A DNA stretch of 64,000 nt. It comes from Escherichia marmotae (GTDB lineage Bacteria > Pseudomonadota > Gammaproteobacteria > Enterobacterales > Enterobacteriaceae). The position numbers were made by a program, and so were the translations under genes. This document shows, piece by piece, positions 42,909-51,369 of this stretch (positions within the stretch are counted from its first letter, which is position 1; the number at the start of each line of letters is the position of its first letter). The stretch covers positions 372,001 to 436,000 of the forward strand of contig NZ_CP025979.1 in NCBI RefSeq assembly GCF_002900365.1, written 5' to 3'. The notes beneath the pieces are model-generated. The model was not told the origin of the DNA. It saw only the letters and a list, made by a program, of their open reading frames with translations, and searched no databases.

Positions 42909-43825
42909 ATGAACTTTAGACGCCTGAAATACTTCGTAAAAATTGTAGACATTGGTAGCCTGACCCAGGCTGCTGAAGTATTGCATATAGCACAGCCTGC
43001 GCTCAGTCAGCAGGTTGCTACGCTGGAAGGAGAGCTGAATCAACAACTTTTGATTCGCACAAAACGAGGCGTTACACCGACAGACGCCGGAAAAATTCTC
43101 TACACCCATGCGCGGGCAATTTTACGTCAGTGTGAACAGGCCCAACTGGCGGTACATAACGTAGGACAGACATTATCGGGTCAAGTTTCGATTGGCTTTG
43201 CGCCTGGTATCGCCGCGTCATCTATCACCATGCCCTTATTACAGGCGGTTCGCGCCGAATTTCCAGAGGTGGTTATCTATCTACATGAAAATAGTGGTGC
43301 TGTTCTTAACGATAAACTTATTAATCGTCAGCTTGATATGGCGGTGATTTACGAGCATTCCCCTGTGTCAGGCGTATCCAGCCAGGCCTTGTTAAAAGAA
43401 GATCTGTTTCTTGTCGGTACTCAGGATTGTCCTGGCAAAGCATTGATGTTAATGCTATAGCGCAAATGAACCTCTTCCTTCCCGGTGATTACAGTGCAGT
43501 AAGACTTCGTGTCGATGAGGCTTTTTCCCTACGGCGACTCACAGCTAAAGTTATCGGTGAAATTGAGTCTATCGCCACACTTACCGCCGCGATTGCCAGC
43601 GGTATGGGCGTTGCAGTATTGCCGGAATCGGCCGCGCGTTCGTTATGTGACGCTGTTAACGGTTGGATGTCACGTATTACCACACCTTCAATGAGTCTCT
43701 CATTGTCATTAAATTTACCCGCCAGATCGAATTTATCGCCACAGGCGCAGGCAGTGAAAGAGCTTCTGTTGTCAGTGATTAGTAATCCAGCCATGGAAAA
43801 AAGACAATGGCAATTGGTGAGCTAA
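42909..43825 (+). pseudogene. nac: Nitrogen assimilation regulator Nac, frameshifted
   Basis: A LysR-type regulator that couples sigma-54 nitrogen control to sigma-70 genes. The first 178 residues, including the helix-turn-helix (LTQAAEVLHIAQPALSQQVA), match Nac; then after TQDCPG the frame reads KALMLML and stops at 43460. The expected continuation (DVNAIAQMNLFLP ... EKRQWQLVS) is in another frame up to 43825. One base, most simply a G in CCTGG near 43433, is missing. Read together, the parts give the normal 305 residues. The truncated product keeps DNA binding but lacks half of its effector domain. Confidence 0.88.
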
Positions 43826-43925
43826 ACGTTATATCCGAATGGAATAAGATGCAGGTTTTTATTATTTGTTATGCCGGGCATTAGACTCTAACAATAGTGG
43901 ATGTCTGATATGCCCGGAGTTTACC

Positions 43926-44876
43926 GTGAATTTCCAACAGCTAAAGATAATCCGCGAGGCTGCCCGTCAGGATTACAATCTGACAGAGGTCGCGAATATG
44001 CTCTTTACCTCACAGTCTGGTGTCAGCCGTCATATTCGAGAGCTGGAGGATGAACTTGGTATAGAAATATTCATTCGTCGGGGCAAACGGCTTCTTGGCA
44101 TGACTGAACCGGGCAAAGCGTTACTGGTTATTGCAGAACGTATTCTGAATGAAGCCAGTAATGTTCGTCGGCTTGCCGAGCTGTTTACCAACGATACGTC
44201 TGGCGTACTCACTATCGCAACGACGCATACTCAGGCTCGCTACAGCTTGCCGGATGTCATTAAAGTCTTTCGCGAACTTTTCCCGGAAGTGCGACTCGAG
44301 CTTATCCAGGGAACGCCACAGGAAATTGCCACATTGCTACAAAATGGCGGCGCTGATATTGGCATAGCCAGTGAGCGTTTGAGCAATGACCTCCAACTCG
44401 TCGCCTTCCCCTGGTTTCGTTGGAATCATAGTTTGCTTGTTCCTGTTAATCATCCTTTAACAAAAATTACGCCATTAACGCTGGAATCAATAGCGAAGTG
44501 GCCGTTGATCACTTACCGGCAGGGGATTACAGGCCGCTCGCGTATTGATGATGCATTTACCCGCAAAGGTTTGCTGGCAGATATTGTATTGAGCGCCCAG
44601 GATTCTGATGTCATCAAAACCTACGTCGCTCTTGGGCTGGGAATCGGATTAGTAGCCGAACAATCCAGCGGTGAACAAGAGGAAGAGAATTTAATTCGTC
44701 TGGATACTCGCCATCTTTTCGATGCCAATACTGTCTGGTTGGGGCTGAAACGAGGGCAACTGCAGCGTAACTACGTCTGGCACTTTCTGGAACTGTGTAA
44801 CGCTGGATTGTCGGTTGAGGATATTAAGCGGCAGGTGATGGAAAATAGTGAAGAGGTAATTGATTATCAGATATAA
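43926..44876 (+). CDS. cbl: LysR-type regulator Cbl (sulfonate utilisation)
   Basis: A CysB-like activator of the ssu and tau genes for sulfonate-sulfur use. The GTG start at 43926 has GGAG upstream and gives MNFQQLKIIREAARQDYNLT and 316 residues. The helix-turn-helix lies at about residues 18-40 (LTEVANMLFTSQSGVSRHIR), followed by the effector domain that binds adenosine phosphosulfate in the family. It follows nac with a 100-bp gap as in K-12. Confidence 0.95.
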   Translation: MNFQQLKIIREAARQDYNLTEVANMLFTSQSGVSRHIRELEDELGIEIFIRRGKRLLGMTEPGKALLVIAERILNEASNVRRLAELFTNDTSGVLTIATTHTQARYSLPDVIKVFRELFPEVRLELIQGTPQEIATLLQNGGADIGIASERLSNDLQLVAFPWFRWNHSLLVPVNHPLTKITPLTLESIAKWPLITYRQGITGRSRIDDAFTRKGLLADIVLSAQDSDVIKTYVALGLGIGLVAEQSSGEQEEENLIRLDTRHLFDANTVWLGLKRGQLQRNYVWHFLELCNAGLSVEDIKRQVMENSEEVIDYQI

Positions 44877-44905
44877 CAAAAAGCCCGCTATCAAAGCGGG
44901 CTTTT
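44877..44905. terminator. Terminator shared by cbl and asnU
   Basis: AAAAAGCCCGCT-ATCAA-AGCGGGCTTTT sits between convergent cbl and tRNA-Asn and has A/T runs on both sides. Confidence 0.82.
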
Positions 44906-44913
44906 CAGAAATT

Positions 44914-44989
44914 TGGCTCCTCTGACTGGACTCGAACCAGTGACATACGGATTAACAGTCCGCCGTTCTACCGACTGAACTACAGAGGA
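44914..44989 (-). tRNA. asnU: tRNA-Asn (GTT), copy 2 (asnU position)
   Basis: 76 nt, identical to copy 1 including CCA. The downstream flank (TTTCTGAAAAGCCCGC) is also shared with copies 1 and 3. Unlike the others its upstream flank is CAGCGATTCCTCTG, so its promoter differs. It lies 7 bp from yeeO. Confidence 0.98.
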
Positions 44990-44996
44990 ATCGCTG

Positions 44997-46630
44997 TTGG
45001 GGCACATCTTAACGGCGAAAAATATTTTGTCAAACCCGATTTTTAAAAAAACTAACTGTTTGCCGTTTCTATCAACAGTTTGTTGCATTTGCAGACAATT
45101 TGACAGCGAAAATCTTTGCAGCTTTGCTGATTCTCCCTCATTATTTGAAATGTGGTTTCACTTTCTGCAATTAGGGTCGGCTTTGAATATCTCCTCTGCT
45201 TTACGCCACACTCGCTGGCACGCAAAACGCAAGAGTTACAAAGTGTTGTTCTGGCGTGAGATAACTCCGCTTGCTGTTCCTATCTTTATGGAGAATGCCT
45301 GTGTCCTGTTGATGGGCGTCCTGAGCACTTTTCTGGTCAGTTGGCTGGGAAAAGATGCGATGGCGGGCGTAGGGTTGGCTGATAGCTTCAATATGGTCAT
45401 TATGGCCTTTTTTGCCGCTATCGATCTTGGTACTACTGTCGTTGTGGCATTTAGTCTCGGTAAACGTGATCGACGGCGAGCCAGAGTAGCGACACGGCAA
45501 TCATTGGTAATCATGACGTTGTTTGCCGTGCTGTTGGCTGTTCTTATTCATCATTTTGGCGAGCACATTATCGAATTTGTTGCAGGTGATGCCTCGACGG
45601 AAGTGAAAGCACTGGCGCTGACTTACCTGGAGCTAACGGTAATCAGTTATCCTGCGGCGGCTATCACCTTGATTGGCAGTGGGGCACTTCGCGGTGCAGG
45701 GAATACGAAAATACCGCTGCTTATAAACGGCAGCCTGAATATTCTTAATATTATTATTAGCGGTATATTAATTTACGGTCTTTTTTCCTGGCAGGGATTG
45801 GGTTTTGTCGGGGCTGGGCTGGGCTGGGATTAACTATTTCCCGTTATATTGGCGCAATTGCAATTTTGTGGGTACTGGCGATTGGTTTTAACCCTGCGCT
45901 ACGGATCTCGTTAAAGAGCTATTTTAAGCCTTTGAATTTCAGCATTATCTGGGAAGTAATGGGGATCGGTATTCCTGCGAGCGTTGAATCTGTATTATTT
46001 ACCAGTGGCCGGTTATTAACACAAATGTTTGTCGCCGGGATGGGAACCAGCGTTATTGCCGGGAACTTTATCGCTTTTTCGATCGCGGCTCTTATCAATT
46101 TACCAGGAAGTGCACTCGGTTCAGCCTCCACAATAATCACCGGTCGAAGACTGGGGGTAGGGCAGATAGCGCAAGCAGAAATTCAGTTGCGGCATGTTTT
46201 CTGGCTGTCCACTATTGGACTAACGGCAATAGCCTGGTTGACTGCCCCTTTTGCCGGAGTTATGGCGTCGTTTTATACCCAGGATCCACAAGTTAAACAT
46301 GTCGTTGTGATTCTGATTTGGCTAAACGCTTTGTTTATGCCTATTTGGTCTGCCTCATGGGTGTTACCTGCTGGTTTTAAAGGTGCTCGTGATGCACGCT
46401 ACGCCATGTGGGTTTCTATGCTGAGCATGTGGGGATGCCGCGTGGTTGTGGGTTATGCGCTGGGAATTATGCTTGACTGGGGCGTGGTTGGCGTCTGGAT
46501 GGGGATGTTTGCCGACTGGGCCGTGCGTGCCGTGCTGTTTTACTGGCGGATGGTGACCGGGCGTTGGCTATGGAAATATCCTCGCGCTGAACATAAAAAG
46601 TGTGAAAAAAAGCCAGTTGTGTCGGAATAA
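44997..46630 (+). pseudogene. yeeO: MATE-family exporter YeeO, frameshifted by a 5-bp duplication
   Basis: A multidrug/flavin exporter of the MATE family, 12 helices and about 545 residues when intact. The first part (from TTG at 44997) covers the N-terminal bundle (TPLAVPIFMENACVLLMGVL) and stops at 45833 after GAGLGWD. The second part resumes from about 45834 (ISRYIGAIAILWVL) and runs to KKPVVSE at 46630. The break is at three tandem GGGCT copies (45811-45825), and removing one five-base copy restores GAGLGLTISRYIG, the expected text. The gene is otherwise well conserved, so the event looks recent or reversible. Confidence 0.9.
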
Positions 46631-46730
46631 ACGGCAAAACGCAGAATATTTCAGCAAACGCTTTCAAAATTAAAAAACAGGCTTTGACATTGTGGATGGG
46701 CATAGTTAATATTCGCCCCGTTCTCACGAT

Positions 46731-46806
46731 TCCTCTGTAGTTCAGTCGGTAGAACGGCGGACTGTTAATCCGTATGTCACTGGTTCGAGTCCAGTCAGAG
46801 GAGCCA
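46731..46806 (+). tRNA. asnW: tRNA-Asn (GTT), copy 3 (asnW position)
   Basis: 76 nt with CCA, identical to the other three copies. The upstream flank AATATTCGCCCCGTTCTCACGAT is shared with copies 1 and 4, and the downstream flank with copies 1 and 2. In K-12 yeeN follows before amn; here only 93 bp separate the tRNA from the amn end, so yeeN is absent. Confidence 0.98.
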
Positions 46807-46817
46807 AATTTCTGAAA

Positions 46818-46843
46818 AGCCCGCTTTGATAGCGGGCTTTTTG
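46818..46843 (+). terminator. Terminator of asnW
   Basis: AGCCCGCT-TTGAT-AGCGGGCTTTTT follows 11 bp after the tRNA. Confidence 0.88.
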
Positions 46844-46899
46844 CTTTGCTACTTATCAAATCCTTCACATTTTTTCCTGACGCAAAGGATCTGAACTCA

Positions 46900-48354
46900 T
46901 TACCGGAACGGCGGCTCATTAAAGGTTCGCAGTTTACGCGAATGCAGTCGATCGCCTTCCGCGCGCAGCAAATCTATCGCCCGAATGCCAATTTGCAGGT
47001 GCTCGGAAATAGCGCCTTCGTAAAAACGGTTAGCCTGGCCGGGAAGTTTAATCTCACCATGCAACGGCTTATCTGAAACACACAGTAGCGTCCCGTATGG
47101 CACGCGGAAACGATATCCTTGTGCTGCAATGGTTGCACTTTCCATATCAATCGCCACGGCCCGGCTTAAGTTAAAACGCAGTGCAGAAGCCGAGTAGCGC
47201 AGCTCCCAGTTCCTGTCATCTGTGGTTACCACAGTGCCAGTACGTAACCGCTGTTTAACTTCCTCACCCGGTCTACCGCTGACCAGCTTGGTCGCGTCAT
47301 AAAGCGCACGTTGCACTTCAGCAATGCTGGGAATAGGAATATCGGGCGGCAGAACCGCATCGAGAACGTGGTCATCGCGTAAATAAGCATGCGCAAGTAC
47401 ATAATCACCAATAGACTGGCTTTCACGTAATCCACCGCAGTGACCAATCATTAACCAGACATCCGGGCGTAGCACCGCCAGATGATCACAGATGGTTTTT
47501 GCATTTGACGGCCCCACGCCAATATTCACCAGAGTGATGCCCTGACCATCAATAGTGATTAAATGCCAGGCGGGCATCTGGTGTTTTTTCCATGCGAGGT
47601 CGGAAATTGCTTCTTCAGGTGCTTCTGTTTCGGCAGTGATCCAGTTCCCGCCAGCGCAAGAAAGTGCAATATAAGGGCTTTCAGGATCAAGGATCTGGCT
47701 GCATCCCCAACGAACGAATTCATCCACATAACGTGTGTAGTTGGTAAACAAGACGAACGGCTGAAAATGTTCGACAGGTGTGCCGGTATAATGGCGTAAC
47801 CGCGCGAGGGAAAAATCTACCCGGCGTGCATCAAAATGCGATAACGGAGAAAATTCCGCCGGATGATAAATGCCGTCTGCAGTTTCATCGCCAATTTGTG
47901 CCAGCTCTGTTGTCGGGAAATAACGCGTTAGTCCGGCGCTCATTGAGCGATCAAGCGTTAACTCGGAGCCATCAATGACATAGGGGTAGGGGATTTCATG
48001 CTGTGACGGTTGCACGGAGATATGCGCGCCATAATCCTGATACAACAAAGTAAGTTGTTCATTGAGATACGAACGAAAGAGAGCAGGGCGTGTGATGGTG
48101 GTGGTATAGCTGCCAGCGTGAGTAAAGCGACCGAAAGCGCGTGTTTTGGGGGGATTGGTTGTGCTGCCGTCCCAGGTCACGGTCAGTGATGGATAGACAA
48201 AAAGACCTTGTTTGCGGGTGTTTTCATCAGGCAATTCGCCACTTTTAATATATTTGCCAATGGCATTGCGTAAAGCGACTACAGATTGCTCATACAGCGC
48301 GTCGAGTTTATCCAGTGCCTGAGCTGGGGTCAGACCGGAGCCCTTATTATTCAT
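46900..48354 (-). CDS. amn: AMP nucleosidase
   Basis: Hydrolyses AMP to adenine and ribose 5-phosphate, regulating the intracellular AMP level. The ATG at 48354 (MNNKGSGLTPAQALDK) is preceded by GGAGAC and yields 484 residues as expected; upstream in-frame sequence is not needed. The C-terminal half holds the nucleoside phosphorylase-like domain (NIGVGPSNAKTICDHLAV, MIGHCGGLRE, AIDMESATIAAQGYR). The gene is phosphate-regulated in E. coli; I did not verify a complete Pho box. Confidence 0.96.
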   Translation of the reverse strand: MNNKGSGLTPAQALDKLDALYEQSVVALRNAIGKYIKSGELPDENTRKQGLFVYPSLTVTWDGSTTNPPKTRAFGRFTHAGSYTTTITRPALFRSYLNEQLTLLYQDYGAHISVQPSQHEIPYPYVIDGSELTLDRSMSAGLTRYFPTTELAQIGDETADGIYHPAEFSPLSHFDARRVDFSLARLRHYTGTPVEHFQPFVLFTNYTRYVDEFVRWGCSQILDPESPYIALSCAGGNWITAETEAPEEAISDLAWKKHQMPAWHLITIDGQGITLVNIGVGPSNAKTICDHLAVLRPDVWLMIGHCGGLRESQSIGDYVLAHAYLRDDHVLDAVLPPDIPIPSIAEVQRALYDATKLVSGRPGEEVKQRLRTGTVVTTDDRNWELRYSASALRFNLSRAVAIDMESATIAAQGYRFRVPYGTLLCVSDKPLHGEIKLPGQANRFYEGAISEHLQIGIRAIDLLRAEGDRLHSRKLRTFNEPPFR

Positions 48355-48455
48355 GTGTGTCTCCTGTTCCATACAATTACCGCGTTTCCGATAGTATGTC
48401 ACAGGAATGTGAAACAAAAGTGGAAGGCGAAGATCGAATGATCTTCGCCATACCC

Positions 48456-49772
48456 TCAGGCGCGTTGATTGTCTTTCATCAACAAAGCAGTTATTGCGGA
48501 AATCAGGCATCCTGCCAGCAAATAAATGGCGACGCTATGCCAGTCTCCAGCAAAATAAGTAATGAGAGCTGCAGCAATAAAAGGTGTAAATCCACCCCCT
48601 ACCACACTGGCAATCTGGTATCCGACCCCCGCGCCGCTGTAGCGATAACTGGCACCAAACATCTCGGTGAACATCGGTTGTTGCACACAAACCACCATGT
48701 CATGTGCAATGTTCGCCAGCATAATGGAGAAGAAAACAATCCAGAAAATGGACTGTGCCTCAAGCGCCATAAAGAAAGGAAACGCGCTTAACGCTCCAAT
48801 TAACGCGCCAGTGATATACACCCTACGGCGGCCAAAACGGTCGGCAAGCCAGGCAAAACAGGGAATTGTCAGACAGCTTAACCCACCCACCAGCAAACCA
48901 ATATTAAGGAACAATTCGCGCGGTAACCCCATATTCTGGGTTGAATAGTTAAGTGCAAAGGCGGTAACGATATACATTGTCAGCAACTCGCACAGGCGTA
49001 GTGCAATAATCTTCAGGAAAGCGCCGGGATGTCGTAACAGGGCTTCGATAACCGGGATACGCTTTTGCGCGGTCACTTGATTATGTTGCTGTTGTTCAAA
49101 TTCAGCGGACTCCTCCATGCCATTACGCACCCACAATGCGCCCAGCACCAGTATGATGCTAAACAGGAAAGGGATGCGCCAGCCCCAGCTCAAAAACTGC
49201 TCATCAGTAGTCATCATGCTGATCAGTGAAACCAGTCCGGTTGAAAGTAGTAACCCTACACCGTAACCAACTTGTACGCCGCTGCTGTAAAAGGCTTTTT
49301 TATTTTTCGGCGCGCTTTCAACAGACAGCAATGCAGCGCCTCCCCACTCTCCGCCGACGGCAAAACCCTGAATGGCACGCAGCGTCACCAGTAAAATCGG
49401 TGCCCACCAGCCAATAGTCGAAAACGAAGGGAGAATACCAATCAAAGCTGTTGCGATGCCCATCATCCAGACGGTCAGCATTAACATGCGTTTACGTCCC
49501 AGACGGTCGCCAAAATGGCCGAAAATGACACCTCCGAGCGGACGGAAAAGGAAACCGACCCCAAAAGTAGCAAATGCGGCGAGCGTTCCCATTGCCGGGC
49601 TTATTTGCGGGAAAAACTCGCGATTAAACACCAGTGCGGCGGTAATGCCATAGAGTAAAAAATCGTACCAGTCGACGACGGCACCGGCGAAACTGCCTAA
49701 CGCAGCTCGTCGGGCGCGACTTAACGAAAGCGTGCCTTCATCGGGACGCGTGGAGATGAGCGTGGAGTCCAT
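48456..49772 (-). CDS. shiA: Shikimate transporter ShiA
   Basis: A 438-residue proton symporter of the major facilitator superfamily (metabolite:H+ symporter group) in the inner membrane. Twelve hydrophobic segments are visible, with the signature loop GHFGDRLGRKRMLML between helices 2 and 3 and its repeat LADRFGRRRVYI between helices 8 and 9. GGEWGGAALLSVE is typical of this subgroup. The order amn-shiA is as in K-12. Confidence 0.95.
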   Translation of the reverse strand: MDSTLISTRPDEGTLSLSRARRAALGSFAGAVVDWYDFLLYGITAALVFNREFFPQISPAMGTLAAFATFGVGFLFRPLGGVIFGHFGDRLGRKRMLMLTVWMMGIATALIGILPSFSTIGWWAPILLVTLRAIQGFAVGGEWGGAALLSVESAPKNKKAFYSSGVQVGYGVGLLLSTGLVSLISMMTTDEQFLSWGWRIPFLFSIILVLGALWVRNGMEESAEFEQQQHNQVTAQKRIPVIEALLRHPGAFLKIIALRLCELLTMYIVTAFALNYSTQNMGLPRELFLNIGLLVGGLSCLTIPCFAWLADRFGRRRVYITGALIGALSAFPFFMALEAQSIFWIVFFSIMLANIAHDMVVCVQQPMFTEMFGASYRYSGAGVGYQIASVVGGGFTPFIAAALITYFAGDWHSVAIYLLAGCLISAITALLMKDNQRA

Positions 49773-50120
49773 AATGTTCCTGTTTGTACTGTCTTTTTAT
49801 AATTAGTATGGAAAAGGTAACTCACATTGCCGTCGAACTATAAACGAACCTTATGAGACTACCGCGACAGAGAGCATCTGCAAATGTTTTTATGTCAGAA
49901 AATGACTATGGGGGACGGGTAGGGGCATCACTGTAATGTGCGGAAACGAAACAGAATTGTGGGTTCAGGCGCGTATTAGAAATTCAAAAACAGCGAGAAA
50001 AATGTGATTGCTAAAGTAGTGCAGGTTACTTACAGGCGTTATTTTTCGCGGATGAATTTTTCGAATTTTCTCAATGGGATTTGTGTCACTGACATGGGGC
50101 GGACTAGCTGTTTGAATGAT
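49773..50120. other. Gene-free stretch between shiA and serU
   Basis: 348 bp holding the shiA promoter side and the downstream side of the serU tRNA. No ORF or strong hairpin is convincing. In K-12 the very large yeeJ gene and an asn tRNA lie next to shiA on this side; both are missing at this junction. Confidence 0.5.
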
Positions 50121-50210
50121 TGGCGGAGAGAGGGGGATTTGAACCCCCGGTAGAGTTGCCCCTACTCCGGTTTTCGAGACCGGTCCGTTCAGCCGCTCCG
50201 GCATCTCTCC
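50121..50210 (-). tRNA. serU: tRNA-Ser (anticodon CGA)
   Basis: A 90-nt class II tRNA with a long variable arm and encoded CCA, starting GGAGAGATGCCGGAGCGG on the minus strand. The anticodon is CGA in GGTCTCGAAAACC, which decodes UCG. This is the serU (supD) gene, and it lies next to mtfA as in K-12. Confidence 0.98.
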
Positions 50211-50303
50211 GTTCATATTGTTGCCATGATGCCAGGAAATTTGGCATTTTAACAGTCTCTGTCCGTGCAATTTTGTTCAAGTGACGAGTTTGCGAGCAAA
50301 ACG

Positions 50304-51101
50304 ATGATTAAGTGGCCCTGGAAAGTACAAGAAACCGCCCATGATGATGCAATTCCGTGGAAGGAAGCTTTGGCGATACCTCTTTTGACATGTTTGACTG
50401 AGCAAGAGCAAAACAAATTAGTCACTCTGGCTGAACGTTTTTTGCAACAAAAACGGCTGGTTCCTTTACAAGGCGTTGAACTTGATGCATTGAAAAGTGG
50501 TCGCATTGCCTTGCTGTTTTGCTTACCTGTTATGGAACTGGGACTGGAATGGCTGGATGGATTTCATGAAGTGTTAATTTACCCGGCACCATTTGTGGTA
50601 GACGATGAATGGGAAGACGATATAGGGCTGGTTCATAATCAACGTATTGTTCAGTCAGGTCAAAGCTGGCAGCAAGGTCCTATCGTGCTGAATTGGCTCG
50701 ATATACAGGATTCTTTCGATGCCTCGGGATTTAATCTGATTATCCATGAAGTTGCACATAAACTGGACACCCGAAATGGCGATCGCGCCAGTGGCGTCCC
50801 CTTTATTTCTTTACGCGAAGTCGCGGGCTGGGAACACGATCTTCACGCTGCGATGGATAACATTCAGGAAGAAATTGAGTTAGTGGGGGAGAATGCCTCC
50901 AGCATCGATGCTTATGCTGCCAGTGATCCTGCCGAATGTTTTGCCGTGCTTTCCGAATACTTTTTTAGTGCTCCGGAGCTTTTTGCGCCTCGCTTCCCCT
51001 CGCTGTGGCAACGTTTCTGCCAATTTTATCAGCAGGATCCACTGCAAAGACTGCGAAATGCTAATGAAAGGGACGCATATTCAGCACCAGATGTTCATTA
51101 A
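50304..51101 (+). CDS. mtfA: Mlc titration factor A (zinc metallopeptidase)
   Basis: A cytosolic protein of 265 residues that binds the glucose repressor Mlc and so raises ptsG expression. The zincin motif HEVAHKLD (HExxH) lies near residue 149, with a downstream glutamate in [14 protein letters not shown] acting as third ligand in the family. The ATG at 50304 gives [10 protein letters not shown], the known start; earlier codons run into the serU promoter. Confidence 0.96.
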   Translation: MIKWPWKVQETAHDDAIPWKEALAIPLLTCLTEQEQNKLVTLAERFLQQKRLVPLQGVELDALKSGRIALLFCLPVMELGLEWLDGFHEVLIYPAPFVVDDEWEDDIGLVHNQRIVQSGQSWQQGPIVLNWLDIQDSFDASGFNLIIHEVAHKLDTRNGDRASGVPFISLREVAGWEHDLHAAMDNIQEEIELVGENASSIDAYAASDPAECFAVLSEYFFSAPELFAPRFPSLWQRFCQFYQQDPLQRLRNANERDAYSAPDVH

Positions 51102-51201
51102 ATATCAATTTTGTTGCTTAATTAACCGATTGAAATGGCTTGTGAATTTTAGTGTTGACACTCGCTGCCCCACTCAGTAATATTCGCCTCGTTCTCACGA
51201 T

Positions 51202-51277
51202 TCCTCTGTAGTTCAGTCGGTAGAACGGCGGACTGTTAATCCGTATGTCACTGGTTCGAGTCCAGTCAGAGGAGCCA
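51202..51277 (+). tRNA. asnT: tRNA-Asn (GTT), copy 4 (asnT position)
   Basis: 76 nt with CCA, identical to the other copies. Its upstream flank AATATTCGCCTCGTTCTCACGAT is shared with asnW and asnV. asnT is a known integration site for the Yersinia-type high-pathogenicity island in E. coli; no integrase or attachment repeat is seen here. The mtfA-asnT order is as in K-12, but the block appears reversed relative to its surroundings. Confidence 0.97.
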
Positions 51278-51282
51278 AATTC

Positions 51283-51310
51283 AAAAAAGCCTGCTTTAAG
51301 CAGGCTTTTT
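51283..51310 (+). terminator. Terminator of asnT
   Basis: AAAAAAGCCTGCTT-TAAGCAGGCTTTTT follows 5 bp after the tRNA. Confidence 0.88.
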
Positions 51311-51369
51311 GCTATTTATCGCCAAATCATAACAGACATATCTAAAATCTCTTAAATCTGATAATTACA

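Noticed and set aside
51202..51310. asnT as an occupied island attachment site
   Set aside because: No integrase gene and no second copy of the tRNA 3' end was found downstream, so no integrated element can be claimed.
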